A stretch of DNA of 23,127 nt, taken from assembly GCA_902464595.1 (NCBI GenBank), contig CABQJX010000032.1, forward strand, positions 1-23,127, written 5' to 3'. The DNA comes from an uncultured Lachnoclostridium sp. (GTDB taxonomy: Bacteria; Bacillota; Clostridia; Lachnospirales; Lachnospiraceae). Made by a program: the position numbers and the translations under genes. Positions 13,282-20,367 of the stretch are shown here, one piece after another. The notes beneath the pieces are model-generated. The model ran no database searches and was not told the origin of the DNA. It saw only the letters and a list, made by a program, of their open reading frames with translations. Position 1 is the first letter of the stretch, and each line of letters opens with the position of its first letter.

Positions 13282-13668
13282 TCACCTCGCTAAGCGGCAG
13301 CATAACCCGGTCTGACAGAGTAAAGCATACACATCTCGTTTCATGGCAACTCCCTGTTCTGTATACACATTCCAAGAGCTGCCAAATTGAGCGGATACGC
13401 CGTTGATACTATAGCTTTGCAGGATCGTGTCAATCTCGTCCGCATTTTCGTATTCAAAATCCGCCTGCTGGCAGACCACCTCCCGGATCAGCCCCTGCTG
13501 AAATGGTGTAAGCTCAGAGATTCCCCGGCCCACAATCCGGTTGAAGGTCAGGGAATCAATGTGACGGGAAGCCTGTCGAAGGGCGCTTACCAGCTGATCC
13601 TCCGGGATCAGGCTCCCACCGTACTCTCCTAAATAAAAATCAGGCGTAGCATACGGCTCATATGCCAT
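13282..13668 (-). CDS. Head-tail connector (adaptor) protein, Gp19/Gp15/Gp16-like
   Basis: 128 aa from ATG 13668 (AGGTGAG at good spacing; a GTG three codons earlier lies in that site). All-helical: SALRQASRHIDSLTFNRIVG, then LTPFQQGLIREVVCQQADFEY and the C-terminal RDVYALLCQTGLCCRLA. The opening A-S-x-x-I-D-x-x-T-F-x-R and the F-Q-x-x-x-I-x-x-x-V-C-x-Q-A-D element mark the small helical adaptor that binds under the portal. The upstream stop is only 1 nt away. Confidence 0.85.
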   Translation of the reverse strand: MAYEPYATPDFYLGEYGGSLIPEDQLVSALRQASRHIDSLTFNRIVGRGISELTPFQQGLIREVVCQQADFEYENADEIDTILQSYSINGVSAQFGSSWNVYTEQGVAMKRDVYALLCQTGLCCRLAR

Positions 13669-13669
13669 A

Positions 13670-13960
13670 TCACTCACCTGCTTTCTTGGACGGAGCCTTC
13701 TTGCTGGAATCGTTTGGCTTTTCTGCTGTTTCAGACGGTTCCTTCAGGAACGCATTTTCCTTCTGAAGATCCTCAATCTGCTTCTGAAGGTCTTCCTTTT
13801 CCTTTACAACAGCCATATACGTTTCATATGGTACGGTCTTTCCTTTGCCGTAGGCAATCATGTTTCCATCATCATCTTTTACATCAAACCCACTGTCCTG
13901 ATATGCCTTTACCTGATCTCCATTGATAACATATTCTTTGTTTCCTTTACTTGCTTTCAT
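13670..13960 (-). CDS. Small head-region protein with coiled coil, unknown
   Basis: 96 aa from ATG 13960, preceded by AGGAGAG. The first half includes EYVINGDQVKAYQDSGFDVK and KGKTVPYETYMAV; the second half is a coiled coil (KEKEDLQKQIEDLQKENAFL) and a Lys/Ser-rich tail (KKAPSKKAGE). It lies between the major capsid and connector genes, where head decoration or tail-less accessory proteins occur; no family recognised. Confidence 0.68.
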   Translation of the reverse strand: MKASKGNKEYVINGDQVKAYQDSGFDVKDDDGNMIAYGKGKTVPYETYMAVVKEKEDLQKQIEDLQKENAFLKEPSETAEKPNDSSKKAPSKKAGE

Positions 13961-13968
13961 GTTCTCTC

Positions 13969-14859
13969 CTAATCTCCTGCTTCCACATTCATGGCGCATC
14001 CTTCCACTTTTTTCTCTAAAAGGAACAGGTCGCCATAGTTACGATTCTGATACAGGTATCCGTCTGCTGTACGGCTGTCCGTTCCTGGAGTAAACAGCTT
14101 GATATAGCTATACTTATCCCGGCATACCACGCAGCTTGTGTGAATCAGGATCCAATTGATCTGCTTCGCGTCCTCCGCTGCAACACAGCCTTCCGTAAAG
14201 TTATACTTCGTCTTCATCCGGGCTGCTGGAACCATCTTAATGACAACATCGTCCAGACTGTGGACTTTCCGGTTGATCGTGGACGGAGTATTGACAGAGA
14301 TCACTCTCTGCAGCCCCTCTGCCTCCTTCACGATCTTTCTCATGGTCGGCGTCACATATAAGATCCGGCCCTCCTCTGGAACTCCTGCCTCGTCCATGCG
14401 GGCCATCTCCTCATCAAAAGCTTCCAGGAAGTTAGCTGCGGTGATCACCGTCTTGTCGATTCGGCCGGAATATGTAGTCAACTCTGTATGGAGCTTGCTG
14501 AAACGGTAGGAATCCTTCTCTGGGATTGCCTGTTCTGTCTCAAAGACATTCTGAATATTGGCTACAGACAAGGTAAGGTTCGTCTCGTCAATATCCATTG
14601 GATCAATCCAAAACTCCACATCACGGTCATGCTCCAGCTTCTTAGCCTCCCAGTCATTCCCCAGAGTGCCTGCATTAAATCCTGGTGTTCTGGTGTGATC
14701 CTTATAACCAGACACGGTAATTCTCGGGAGTTTAATCGTCTGTGCATTAATAAACTTGACCTGTGGATTGCTCTTTGTCAGCGCGTCTGAACATAACTCC
14801 TTTGCATACTTCTGCTGGAGCAGATCCGTAAACGTTGTTGCATAATCATAAACTGCCAT
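13969..14859 (-). CDS. Major capsid protein (HK97-fold type)
   Basis: 296 aa, begins MAVYDYATTFTDLLQQKY. Features of HK97-fold capsid proteins of Clostridia phages: an N-arm with QTIKLPRITVSGYKDHTR, the E-loop/spine region (LEHDRDVEFWIDPMDIDETN) and A-domain stretches such as GRILYVTPTMRKIVKEAEGL and HSLDDVVIKMVPAARMKTKY, with a closing GYLYQNRNYGDLFLLE. It lies directly after the scaffold gene. No capsid maturation protease of the usual serine type was found nearby, consistent with a scaffold-dependent, protease-free head. Confidence 0.92.
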   Translation of the reverse strand: MAVYDYATTFTDLLQQKYAKELCSDALTKSNPQVKFINAQTIKLPRITVSGYKDHTRTPGFNAGTLGNDWEAKKLEHDRDVEFWIDPMDIDETNLTLSVANIQNVFETEQAIPEKDSYRFSKLHTELTTYSGRIDKTVITAANFLEAFDEEMARMDEAGVPEEGRILYVTPTMRKIVKEAEGLQRVISVNTPSTINRKVHSLDDVVIKMVPAARMKTKYNFTEGCVAAEDAKQINWILIHTSCVVCRDKYSYIKLFTPGTDSRTADGYLYQNRNYGDLFLLEKKVEGCAMNVEAGD

Positions 14860-14879
14860 GTGTTACTTCCTCTCTTTCC

Positions 14880-15503
14880 TTAAGTTAATCCGAAAGCTGC
14901 CTTTAAGGCCTCGTCTGATCCGCCTGCCTGCTGATTCCCACTGGCTGCGCCTACCTGCACAAATCCGGCAGTTCCGGCAGCCTGTGGCTTCAATGCTGGT
15001 ATATCTTCCAATACCTTATTGAGCGCATTCTTCATGGTTTCATCATTAATTTTTCCGTCCTGTCCCATCACCTGGCTTAAATCTGCCATTTTAAGGACAT
15101 AAGGAATCGTTTTGGCATCCAGCCCCAGCCCTACCGCCGCCATGGTGGCTGCGCTCTGGATCTGCGCCTGCTGAGCTGCTGCCTGTGCCTGAGTGAGCTG
15201 TTGCTGCATAGCCCCTACATCCGGCTGCTGGGCTGCCTTCTGCTGCTTGAACGCTGCAATTGCCTGCTCCGCTTCATCTTTAGACAATCCCTGTTGCTTA
15301 AAATAGCCCTTCAACACGCTATCCTCCGTAGCTGCCTGCTTTCCCTCTAAAATCTGGGCAATACGGTCGTAATCAATCGTCGGAGGCTGATTGATTACGG
15401 CAGATGTTCCTGACTGCTGTGTACTATTCTGCGGTGGTGTTTGATTTCCTTCTCCAGACTCTGCGAACAACTGAAGATTCATAGGAATCCTGCTTTTTCT
15501 CAT
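14880..15503 (-). CDS. Capsid scaffolding protein (DUF4355-like)
   Basis: 207 aa. The N-terminus MRKSRIPMNLQLFAESGEG carries the MNLQLFAE motif common to phage scaffold proteins and MCPs, followed by a disordered Gln/Thr-rich stretch. The middle is a Gln/Ala-rich coiled coil (FKQQKAAQQPDVGAMQQQL), and later KTIPYVLKMADL and GKINDETMKNALNKVLEDIP. It would guide procapsid assembly and leave the head. Placed immediately before the major capsid gene, as usual. It is preceded by a 170-nt gene-free leader holding a foldable element, unusual in this packed operon. Confidence 0.88.
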   Translation of the reverse strand: MRKSRIPMNLQLFAESGEGNQTPPQNSTQQSGTSAVINQPPTIDYDRIAQILEGKQAATEDSVLKGYFKQQGLSKDEAEQAIAAFKQQKAAQQPDVGAMQQQLTQAQAAAQQAQIQSAATMAAVGLGLDAKTIPYVLKMADLSQVMGQDGKINDETMKNALNKVLEDIPALKPQAAGTAGFVQVGAASGNQQAGGSDEALKAAFGLT

Positions 15504-15538
15504 TTCATTACTCCTTTACAGTTTTTCTTGTGCTGTCT

Positions 15539-15645
15539 GCACGTTACAGTTTTCGGGTGTCTCCCATCTACAGTTGATGTCGGTGTGTCTCACCGTAGTT
15601 TTAAGCCTTCGGGCATAAAAATAACACCCAGGAAAACCTGCGTGT
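15539..15645. ncRNA. Cloverleaf-like foldable element before the scaffold gene
   Basis: The gene-free stretch can fold into a long closing helix with three hairpins. Closing helix: GTTTTC (15549-15554) with GAAAAC (15632-15637), GGGTGT (15555-15560) with ACACCC (15624-15629), extended by 15539-15543 with 15641-15645. Hairpins: 15565-15568/15576-15579 with a 7-nt loop; CGGTG/CACCG at 15581-15585/15591-15595; and 15599-15607/15612-15620 with a 4-nt loop. In the late transcript (minus) it would be the scaffold leader. The plus-strand reading has a C(UUCG)G tetraloop and an extra G-U pair, so orientation is open. No known riboswitch class was recognised. Confidence 0.62.
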
Positions 15646-15646
15646 C

Positions 15647-15675
15647 TATGACTAATCCTATGACTTGTTATGACT
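15647..15675. repeat. Three TATGACT direct repeats
   Basis: TATGACT occurs at 15647-15653, 15659-15665 and 15669-15675, spaced 12 and 10 bp, about one helical turn. The cluster sits between the stop of the 88-aa gene and the foldable element. It could be a protein-binding site; nothing more can be said. Confidence 0.6.
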
Positions 15676-15940
15676 AAAGCTCTATGCCTTCCATTACTGC
15701 CCGTGCTTCCAGAACCGCAATATAATCCGTCATAGCTTTTACCTGCATACTGTAAATGCTTCTGGGGCAGGTCGGTTTAAAATCCAGCATACCCTGATCC
15801 CATTTATCCAACATGGCCTTCAGCTTGTGGTATCGGATCGCAACCTGACAATACTCAGCCCTAAAGCGTTCCTTATAATCTGGGCTGCTCATCATCTCAG
15901 CTGTATCATCTAATCTCATTTCTCTCTTACACTCACTCAT
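15674..15940 (-). CDS. crAss001_48-related phage protein
   Basis: 88 aa. The pattern SSPDYKERFRAEYCQVAIRY, then KLKAMLDKW, LDFKPTCPRS and a C-terminal MTDYIAVLEARAVMEGIEL matches my memory of a widespread small helical gut-phage protein labelled 'crAss001_48 related'. Function unknown. GGAG lies before ATG 15940. It is the last of three small accessory genes lying between the MuF/immunity pair and the scaffold. Confidence 0.72.
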   Translation of the reverse strand: MSECKREMRLDDTAEMMSSPDYKERFRAEYCQVAIRYHKLKAMLDKWDQGMLDFKPTCPRSIYSMQVKAMTDYIAVLEARAVMEGIEL

Positions 15941-15951
15941 CTCTTGATCTC

Positions 15952-16251
15952 CTACTCAATTCTATCAATTCCGTACTGTACCGCACATTCATGCTCTATC
16001 TTGCACCCTCTGGCCTCCTGCCAGCCCGGAGCAAAATATGCCACATCGGCGGTTGAAAGCAACTCCAAAGACTTTGCCAAAAACCATAACGGCCGCCGTA
16101 CGTCTGCTGGTGCTGACTGAAAGAATGAATCAATCACCTCAATCGGTTCCCCTACCAGTTTCTCTGCCTCTTTAATAGCTGCTTTCCTCTCCGTTAAAAT
16201 TTCTTCGTCCGTTTTTCCTTTCATGGGCTGCGATATAAATAACTTTTTCAT
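15952..16251 (-). CDS. DUF4406 / nucleoside deoxyribosyltransferase-like protein
   Basis: 99 aa from ATG 16251 (GGAGATC upstream; the longer frame has no ribosome site). It begins MKKLFISQPMKGKTDEEIL, the hallmark of DUF4406, and continues with LSTADVAYFAPGWQEARGC and EHECAVQYGI, which match the active-site region of the nucleoside 2-deoxyribosyltransferase-like fold (D-x-x-x-F-x-P-G-W and G-C-x-x-E-x-x-x-A). It may act on nucleotides or nucleotide signals; the substrate is unknown. The start overlaps the previous stop (ATGA). Confidence 0.85.
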   Translation of the reverse strand: MKKLFISQPMKGKTDEEILTERKAAIKEAEKLVGEPIEVIDSFFQSAPADVRRPLWFLAKSLELLSTADVAYFAPGWQEARGCKIEHECAVQYGIDRIE

Positions 16252-16400
16252 CTCTCGATCTCCTTTCCGCATTTCACACACCGCCTCACATACCCACCAT
16301 AAGAGCCATGGCGGCGACACCAGTGCTTTCTATACCGGTGTTCGCAGTCGGGCTTAGCCCGGCAAAAGAACCGTTTCAGCCATCTTAAAAATCTACTCAT
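16248..16400 (-). CDS. 50-aa basic Cys/His-rich miniprotein
   Basis: Begins MSRFLRWLKRFFCRAK and ends RRCVKCGKEIER. Five cysteines (including a final CxxC) and several histidines suggest a small zinc finger; net charge is strongly positive, so nucleic-acid binding is possible. GGAAGGAG precedes ATG 16400. A 16-bp palindrome lies just upstream of this site and a terminator before that, so this gene begins a new transcription block or depends on read-through. Confidence 0.68.
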   Translation of the reverse strand: MSRFLRWLKRFFCRAKPDCEHRYRKHWCRRHGSYGGYVRRCVKCGKEIER

Positions 16401-16415
16401 TGTACACTCCTTCCT

Positions 16416-16431
16416 GTTGCGACGTCGCAAC
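16416..16431. promoter_or_regulatory. Perfect 16-bp palindrome (possible operator)
   Basis: GTTGCGACGTCGCAAC is perfectly self-complementary. It lies between a terminator (16447-16477) and the ribosome site of the 50-aa gene. It could be an operator or, in RNA, a 6-bp hairpin with loop ACGT shielding nothing obvious. No matching -10 element was found nearby. Confidence 0.55.
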
Positions 16432-16446
16432 GCTAAAAATGAGTAC

Positions 16447-16477
16447 AAAAAACCACCGGCCATTACTGACTGGTGGT
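16447..16477 (-). terminator. Terminator after the putative immunity gene
   Basis: Minus-strand ACCACC (16477-16472) pairs with GGTGGT (16457-16452), with an inner GTCA/TGGC pairing around loop GTAA, followed by TTTTTTG. It directly follows the stop of the 76-aa gene and would end the MuF/immunity transcript. Confidence 0.78.
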
Positions 16478-16478
16478 A

Positions 16479-16709
16479 TTAATATTCTGCATCAGGGTCA
16501 TAATCTTCTTCCCATAATTCCCAGATAGTTATATGTTTTTTGATACATTCCGTTAGCATATCTATCCATTCTTGTGTGCTGTATGATGATGGCTCTGTAA
16601 TTAAATCATCTCCTATTTCCTGCCTGTATCTGCGAATAACTTCTATCATCTCATCAGCTTTTGGGTCTGGTTTCACATTCTCTGGCCTTAAAAAATCTGG
16701 TAAACTCAT
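16479..16709 (-). CDS. Small acidic protein, candidate immunity protein for the MuF toxin
   Basis: 76 aa, begins MSLPDFLRPENVKPDPKADE, ends WELWEEDYDPDAEY. It is acidic, predicted mostly helical, with no membrane segment. It starts 3 nt after the MuF-protein stop, and its GGAGGG overlaps the last codons of that gene, so the two are translationally coupled. Like the toxin-like C-terminus upstream it is AT-rich (18 of 60 bases G/C at 16501-16560, counted by hand). Small acidic genes right after a polymorphic toxin are the usual place for immunity. No family recognised, so the role is inferred from context. Confidence 0.62.
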   Translation of the reverse strand: MSLPDFLRPENVKPDPKADEMIEVIRRYRQEIGDDLITEPSSYSTQEWIDMLTECIKKHITIWELWEEDYDPDAEY

Positions 16710-16712
16710 ATT

Positions 16713-18428
16713 TTATCCCTCCAATAGTTTTAAAAACTCCTCCCTGGCCGAAGGAAATATTTGTGATAAAATATCTATCTTTTCCACATCATTTCTTGCG
16801 TAGGCCTCGAAGAAGTGAGCAAAAGCTTCTTTCTCCAACGCATTATCCCGATCCCAGTATCCCGTCTCATGGCCATATCTCCCTCGACACCTATTTCCCG
16901 TCAAACCACCAGCCATGTCTGATATAGCATGATATTTATCAGCTTTTAATGCATTTCCGATTAACAAATATGCCTCCTCTTGGCTTACATTATACTCTTT
17001 CATATATGCATTTACAACATTTTCAAAATCACTTTTAAGTGCGGTTTTGAAGTCTGGAGTTTTGTATGATAAATTTCCTCCTGCCCGGTCAATACAGTGT
17101 CCGATTTCATGAAACGTAGTGGTATATTTCCCCCTAGAATTGTTTTTATCTTTTTTTAAATTGACCCTTATCCCTTTTTTTTCTGTTACCCCGGTTCCTG
17201 CGGCATTTTCATTTATGAAAGCTACCTTATCAGCATGTTTTAAAAAAATTCGTTGAATCCTGCCATCTGATTGGCTGAGCATATCTAATAGATCAGTTTT
17301 ATATTCACTTTTAAGCTGACTAACCGATATTGGTTCATGTTCTCGCAAGGTATCAAATACACCGATTGCCTTTCTCCAGAGTCTTTTCTTTAGCAAATAC
17401 TTTTTCCGGTTCTCTGCATCTAGCGAATGTTCAGCTAAACGGCTGAACTTCTCTTCCTGCCGCTTCGCATACTGCTGTTTCTGTTCTGCTTCGTATTCCT
17501 GTCCGATGGCCTCCAATTCTTCTTTTGTCCATGTATCATCAGCTGTTGAAATTCCAGGGAAATAGGTTGTGTGGCTATCCCGACACCTCGGATGGTATAA
17601 CCCCTGGCTGATGGCATAACTCATCAATGGATATTTCTTCCCGCTCTCTGGATCCACTCCGTCCTCAGATCCGCCGCTCCACACATCATCGATCAGAACC
17701 TTCCCACAAAACGGGAGACACTTGGGACAGGGATTTCCACGCTTGTTGACAATTACCGTAGCTATTCCCCATTCCTTCCGCTTCTCTCCTTCGCCTTGCA
17801 GGTATGCCCGCTTGCTGGCTGTCCGGATTGCCATATCAGCATAATCAGCCAGCGTATGTCGGGCTCCATTGATATACTGTACGCAGTTAAGGCCGCGGGA
17901 TAACATATCTTTTGTAGCCATGTCTACAGCCTTCCCGTAGGTTCCTGCACCGGTATTAGCGTAAACCTGCGCATTATAAATCGCTTTCCGATAATCGTCC
18001 TCCGCCTTTCGCAGGATCGCAGTCTCAGCCCTCTCCATATCGTGAGTGGTGGCCTCGATCAGAGCTTCCAGCTTACGGTCATTCAAGCGGAAGAACTCTG
18101 CCGTCATGCCCTTACCGATCTTTTGGACCGGAAATCCTTTTTTTATCGCCTCCAGTATTTTTATTTCCTGCTGCATATTTCCCGTTTCTCTGGCCTGCCG
18201 GATCAGAAGATCAATCTCACCGTTTATTTTCTGGAACTGCTTCTTATACTTCTTCTGGTTATCCCGTTTATACTTTTCCAGGGCTTTCAACTGCTCGACC
18301 TGCCACATGGACCACTCAATGCCCTCCTTCGTTTCTTCGGCGCGGTGATGGTCCATATTACGGATCATGGAAGCGATCAGCTCATTTTCAATCACTTTAA
18401 AAGCAGTTGTAATGTCATACTCATTCAT
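16713..18428 (-). CDS. Minor capsid/MuF protein with C-terminal HExxH metalloprotease-like (toxin) domain
   Basis: 571 aa. Residues 1-300 are the phage minor capsid/MuF part: helical N-terminus, then the Mu-F-type Cys cluster NPCPKCLPFCGK (232-243) and YHPRCRD (278-284). It joins the portal and enters the head in about the usual number. After a charged linker (300-345), residues about 350-571 hold a zincin-like domain: HEIGH at 440-444 (TTTFHEIGHCID) with a likely third ligand Glu534 in KEAFAHFFEAY. MuF proteins of Firmicute prophages often carry such C-terminal polymorphic toxins, delivered with the virion. The region coding for this domain is AT-rich against the MuF part (30% vs 60% G+C in two hand-counted 60-base samples). 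Alternative: an internal virion protease used in assembly or infection. Confidence 0.85.
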   Translation of the reverse strand: MNEYDITTAFKVIENELIASMIRNMDHHRAEETKEGIEWSMWQVEQLKALEKYKRDNQKKYKKQFQKINGEIDLLIRQARETGNMQQEIKILEAIKKGFPVQKIGKGMTAEFFRLNDRKLEALIEATTHDMERAETAILRKAEDDYRKAIYNAQVYANTGAGTYGKAVDMATKDMLSRGLNCVQYINGARHTLADYADMAIRTASKRAYLQGEGEKRKEWGIATVIVNKRGNPCPKCLPFCGKVLIDDVWSGGSEDGVDPESGKKYPLMSYAISQGLYHPRCRDSHTTYFPGISTADDTWTKEELEAIGQEYEAEQKQQYAKRQEEKFSRLAEHSLDAENRKKYLLKKRLWRKAIGVFDTLREHEPISVSQLKSEYKTDLLDMLSQSDGRIQRIFLKHADKVAFINENAAGTGVTEKKGIRVNLKKDKNNSRGKYTTTFHEIGHCIDRAGGNLSYKTPDFKTALKSDFENVVNAYMKEYNVSQEEAYLLIGNALKADKYHAISDMAGGLTGNRCRGRYGHETGYWDRDNALEKEAFAHFFEAYARNDVEKIDILSQIFPSAREEFLKLLEG

Positions 18429-18618
18429 TCTGATACTTCGCTTTCAAATTCTCCATAATCCGGGCGCAGCGCTTTCGATTCTTGCACCTAACACTATGAG
18501 TCATTTTTGGGGATTTGTGACCAATGCATGTACAATCAAAGGACTCAACTTCCACCTCAAAATCCGGGCAATAATCACAAAAATCTTGCAAAAGCAATGT
18601 AAATCCTGGAATATCCAT
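18421..18618 (-). CDS. 65-aa cysteine-rich small phage protein
   Basis: Begins MDIPGFTLLLQDFCDYCPDF; cysteines at 14, 17, 29, 31, 45 and 51 suggest metal binding (CDYC, CTCIGH, VRCKNRKRCARI). It probably makes a small zinc-binding fold. Its TGA overlaps the start of the MuF gene by 8 nt, and GGGAGG at the stop of the previous gene is its ribosome site. It lies between portal and MuF; function unknown. Confidence 0.72.
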   Translation of the reverse strand: MDIPGFTLLLQDFCDYCPDFEVEVESFDCTCIGHKSPKMTHSVRCKNRKRCARIMENLKAKYQNE

Positions 18619-18623
18619 AGTAG

Positions 18624-18845
18624 CTACCTCCCGTTTGCATATACTTTATACCCTGCCGCCTTGAATTGGCGGATCTGTTTTTTCAGCTGGGTAATGCTCT
18701 TGCAATGATCCAGACGCATTTCTGCCTGTCCATCCTTTTCAATAGCGTACACCCCAAAGGGAACCTGCTCACTTCCCAGCGCCAGAAGGCTCTTGTACCG
18801 TTCCTGATTCACCACCCAGACCTTTTTTCCCATTGTCACTACCAT
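18624..18845 (-). CDS. 73-aa small phage protein overlapping the portal gene
   Basis: Begins MVVTMGKKVWVVNQERYKSL, ends KKQIRQFKAAGYKVYANGR. Start ATG 18845 has GAAGGAGG at 8 nt. A small alpha/beta protein is likely; the middle includes VPFGVYAIEKDGQAEMRLDH. Its first 77 nt overlap the 3' end of the portal frame, an unusually long overlap for this operon. The portal C-terminus there is low-complexity Gly/Ser, which can tolerate dual coding. Function unknown. Confidence 0.68.
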   Translation of the reverse strand: MVVTMGKKVWVVNQERYKSLLALGSEQVPFGVYAIEKDGQAEMRLDHCKSITQLKKQIRQFKAAGYKVYANGR

Positions 18846-20367
18846 CCGATCTGCCTCCTTCTGTATTCAGTTGAAATGAACCGGCGGACTGATTGATCCC
18901 CGGCTCTTCTACCTCGGCGATCCCCTGTTCTGACTTTAAACGGGCAATTTCCTCATTCTTCCATTTCTCATCTTTGGTATCTCCATACAATTCTTCCACC
19001 TGTGCTTCTATGCTCATCACCGGAGCGCCTGGCCTGGCCTTAGATAAAGTCTCTATCTGGCTCTCAAAGGAGGGGTTCGCATACTCCCCAAATGGAATAT
19101 CCACTTTTACCTCCTGGATTGGCTTTTTCAGCAGAGTATTGTAGGCATTGATCGTCACACTGACCAGTTCGGGAAGTGTTTTCTGGAGCGCATTCACAAT
19201 CGCATTTCTAGTATACAGCGTGGTCTTTTCCTTCTCCCGCTGGGCTTCTGCATTATCCAGTTTCTTTACATCAATCCCTAAAGTAGATGGGCTGATGATC
19301 CCCTGCAGGCAAAGATCCAGGGCAGTTATGTAAGTCGCCAGGTAGCTTTCGTGAGGGATTGCCGGCTGCTCCACGTCAATCTTGTTTTGGGCTCCCTCCC
19401 CCATATCCTGATCGGTTTGGATGTAACGATTATCAAAATGGTTTGGCTTTAGCACTTCGCCTGTATGTGGGTTCCGGGGCAGAAAACATTCAGGGATATA
19501 TTCTTTTGCCCGTCCAGCCCGCAGAGCCTCCATCCATTGGGACCAGGTCTCATCAAATGCGTCAAATGCATCTAATTTTCCATCAAAAATACTGCCCCCA
19601 CGTCCCTCCCACTTTGTGGATTCATAAATCCGCAGTGGAACTGCCAACAGCAAAGAGGATTCAAAGCTGACATCTTTTATCCCCTTTGTCGCCTCAATTG
19701 TGTCTATCAATACCTGCTCCTCCCCACGGTACAATATGTTCTTTACATATCCATAGCCATAGTGCTCATGGAGTGTGTATTGCACATATCCATCCTGATA
19801 TGATGTTTTAAAAACAATCTCTTTCACCCGATCCCGATTGCGGATGATCTCAATTCTATCCCCGGAATACCACTCTAAAATCGGGTACTTGCTTACACTG
19901 GTATCAATAGTGATCTTGAACGCACCATCACCAATGTACAGCACTTCCCGCAATGCACGTTTTAACTTTTCATAGAAATTATTGTTTTTGGGATCTGCGA
20001 TCTCCTCCCATACCTTTTGAAGCTGCCGGTTTTCTGTAAAATCAAAATCACCCATATCAGCCAGGACGATCTCCGACAGAATGCGAACTATAAGCCCGGG
20101 AAGCCCGGTATGGATCTTCCGCATTTCCATTCCTGGTGTGCACTTGCTGGCCCAAAATTTATATCTGTCTACATACTCCGGATTCTGCTGATACATCTGC
20201 TCCAGCTCGTTTCCATCTCCCCGATACCAGATCCGGTTTCGGATCGCATTCAGTTCAAAATCCATCACCTCATTGATCTGAATACTGTAAGGATTTGCTG
20301 GCGTTACATTTAACCAGCTGCGGATCCCCCGCTTAATATTCTCATTCAATGTCGCTATCCACCTCAT
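18769..20367 (-). CDS. Portal protein (SPP1 gp6-like)
   Basis: 532 aa. Dodecameric ring at the capsid vertex through which DNA is packaged. Signs: YRGDGNELEQMYQQ and YKFWASKCTPGMEMRKIHTG near the N-terminus, LREVLYIGDGAFKITIDTSV, the central LGIDVKKLDNAEAQREKEKT (typical of gp6-like portals), and TLPELVSVTINAYNTLL. A Gly/Ser-rich C-terminus (from about 495) is disordered. The ATG overlaps the terL stop (ATGA). A TTG at codon 7 also has a fair ribosome site (GAGGTGG), so the true start may be there. Confidence 0.94.
   Translation of the reverse strand: MRWIATLNENIKRGIRSWLNVTPANPYSIQINEVMDFELNAIRNRIWYRGDGNELEQMYQQNPEYVDRYKFWASKCTPGMEMRKIHTGLPGLIVRILSEIVLADMGDFDFTENRQLQKVWEEIADPKNNNFYEKLKRALREVLYIGDGAFKITIDTSVSKYPILEWYSGDRIEIIRNRDRVKEIVFKTSYQDGYVQYTLHEHYGYGYVKNILYRGEEQVLIDTIEATKGIKDVSFESSLLLAVPLRIYESTKWEGRGGSIFDGKLDAFDAFDETWSQWMEALRAGRAKEYIPECFLPRNPHTGEVLKPNHFDNRYIQTDQDMGEGAQNKIDVEQPAIPHESYLATYITALDLCLQGIISPSTLGIDVKKLDNAEAQREKEKTTLYTRNAIVNALQKTLPELVSVTINAYNTLLKKPIQEVKVDIPFGEYANPSFESQIETLSKARPGAPVMSIEAQVEELYGDTKDEKWKNEEIARLKSEQGIAEVEEPGINQSAGSFQLNTEGGRSDGSDNGKKGLGGESGTVQEPSGAGK

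Noticed and set aside
15441..15677. 78-aa plus-strand open frame over the scaffold leader
   Set aside because: No ribosome site; the region is better explained by paired helices and repeats.
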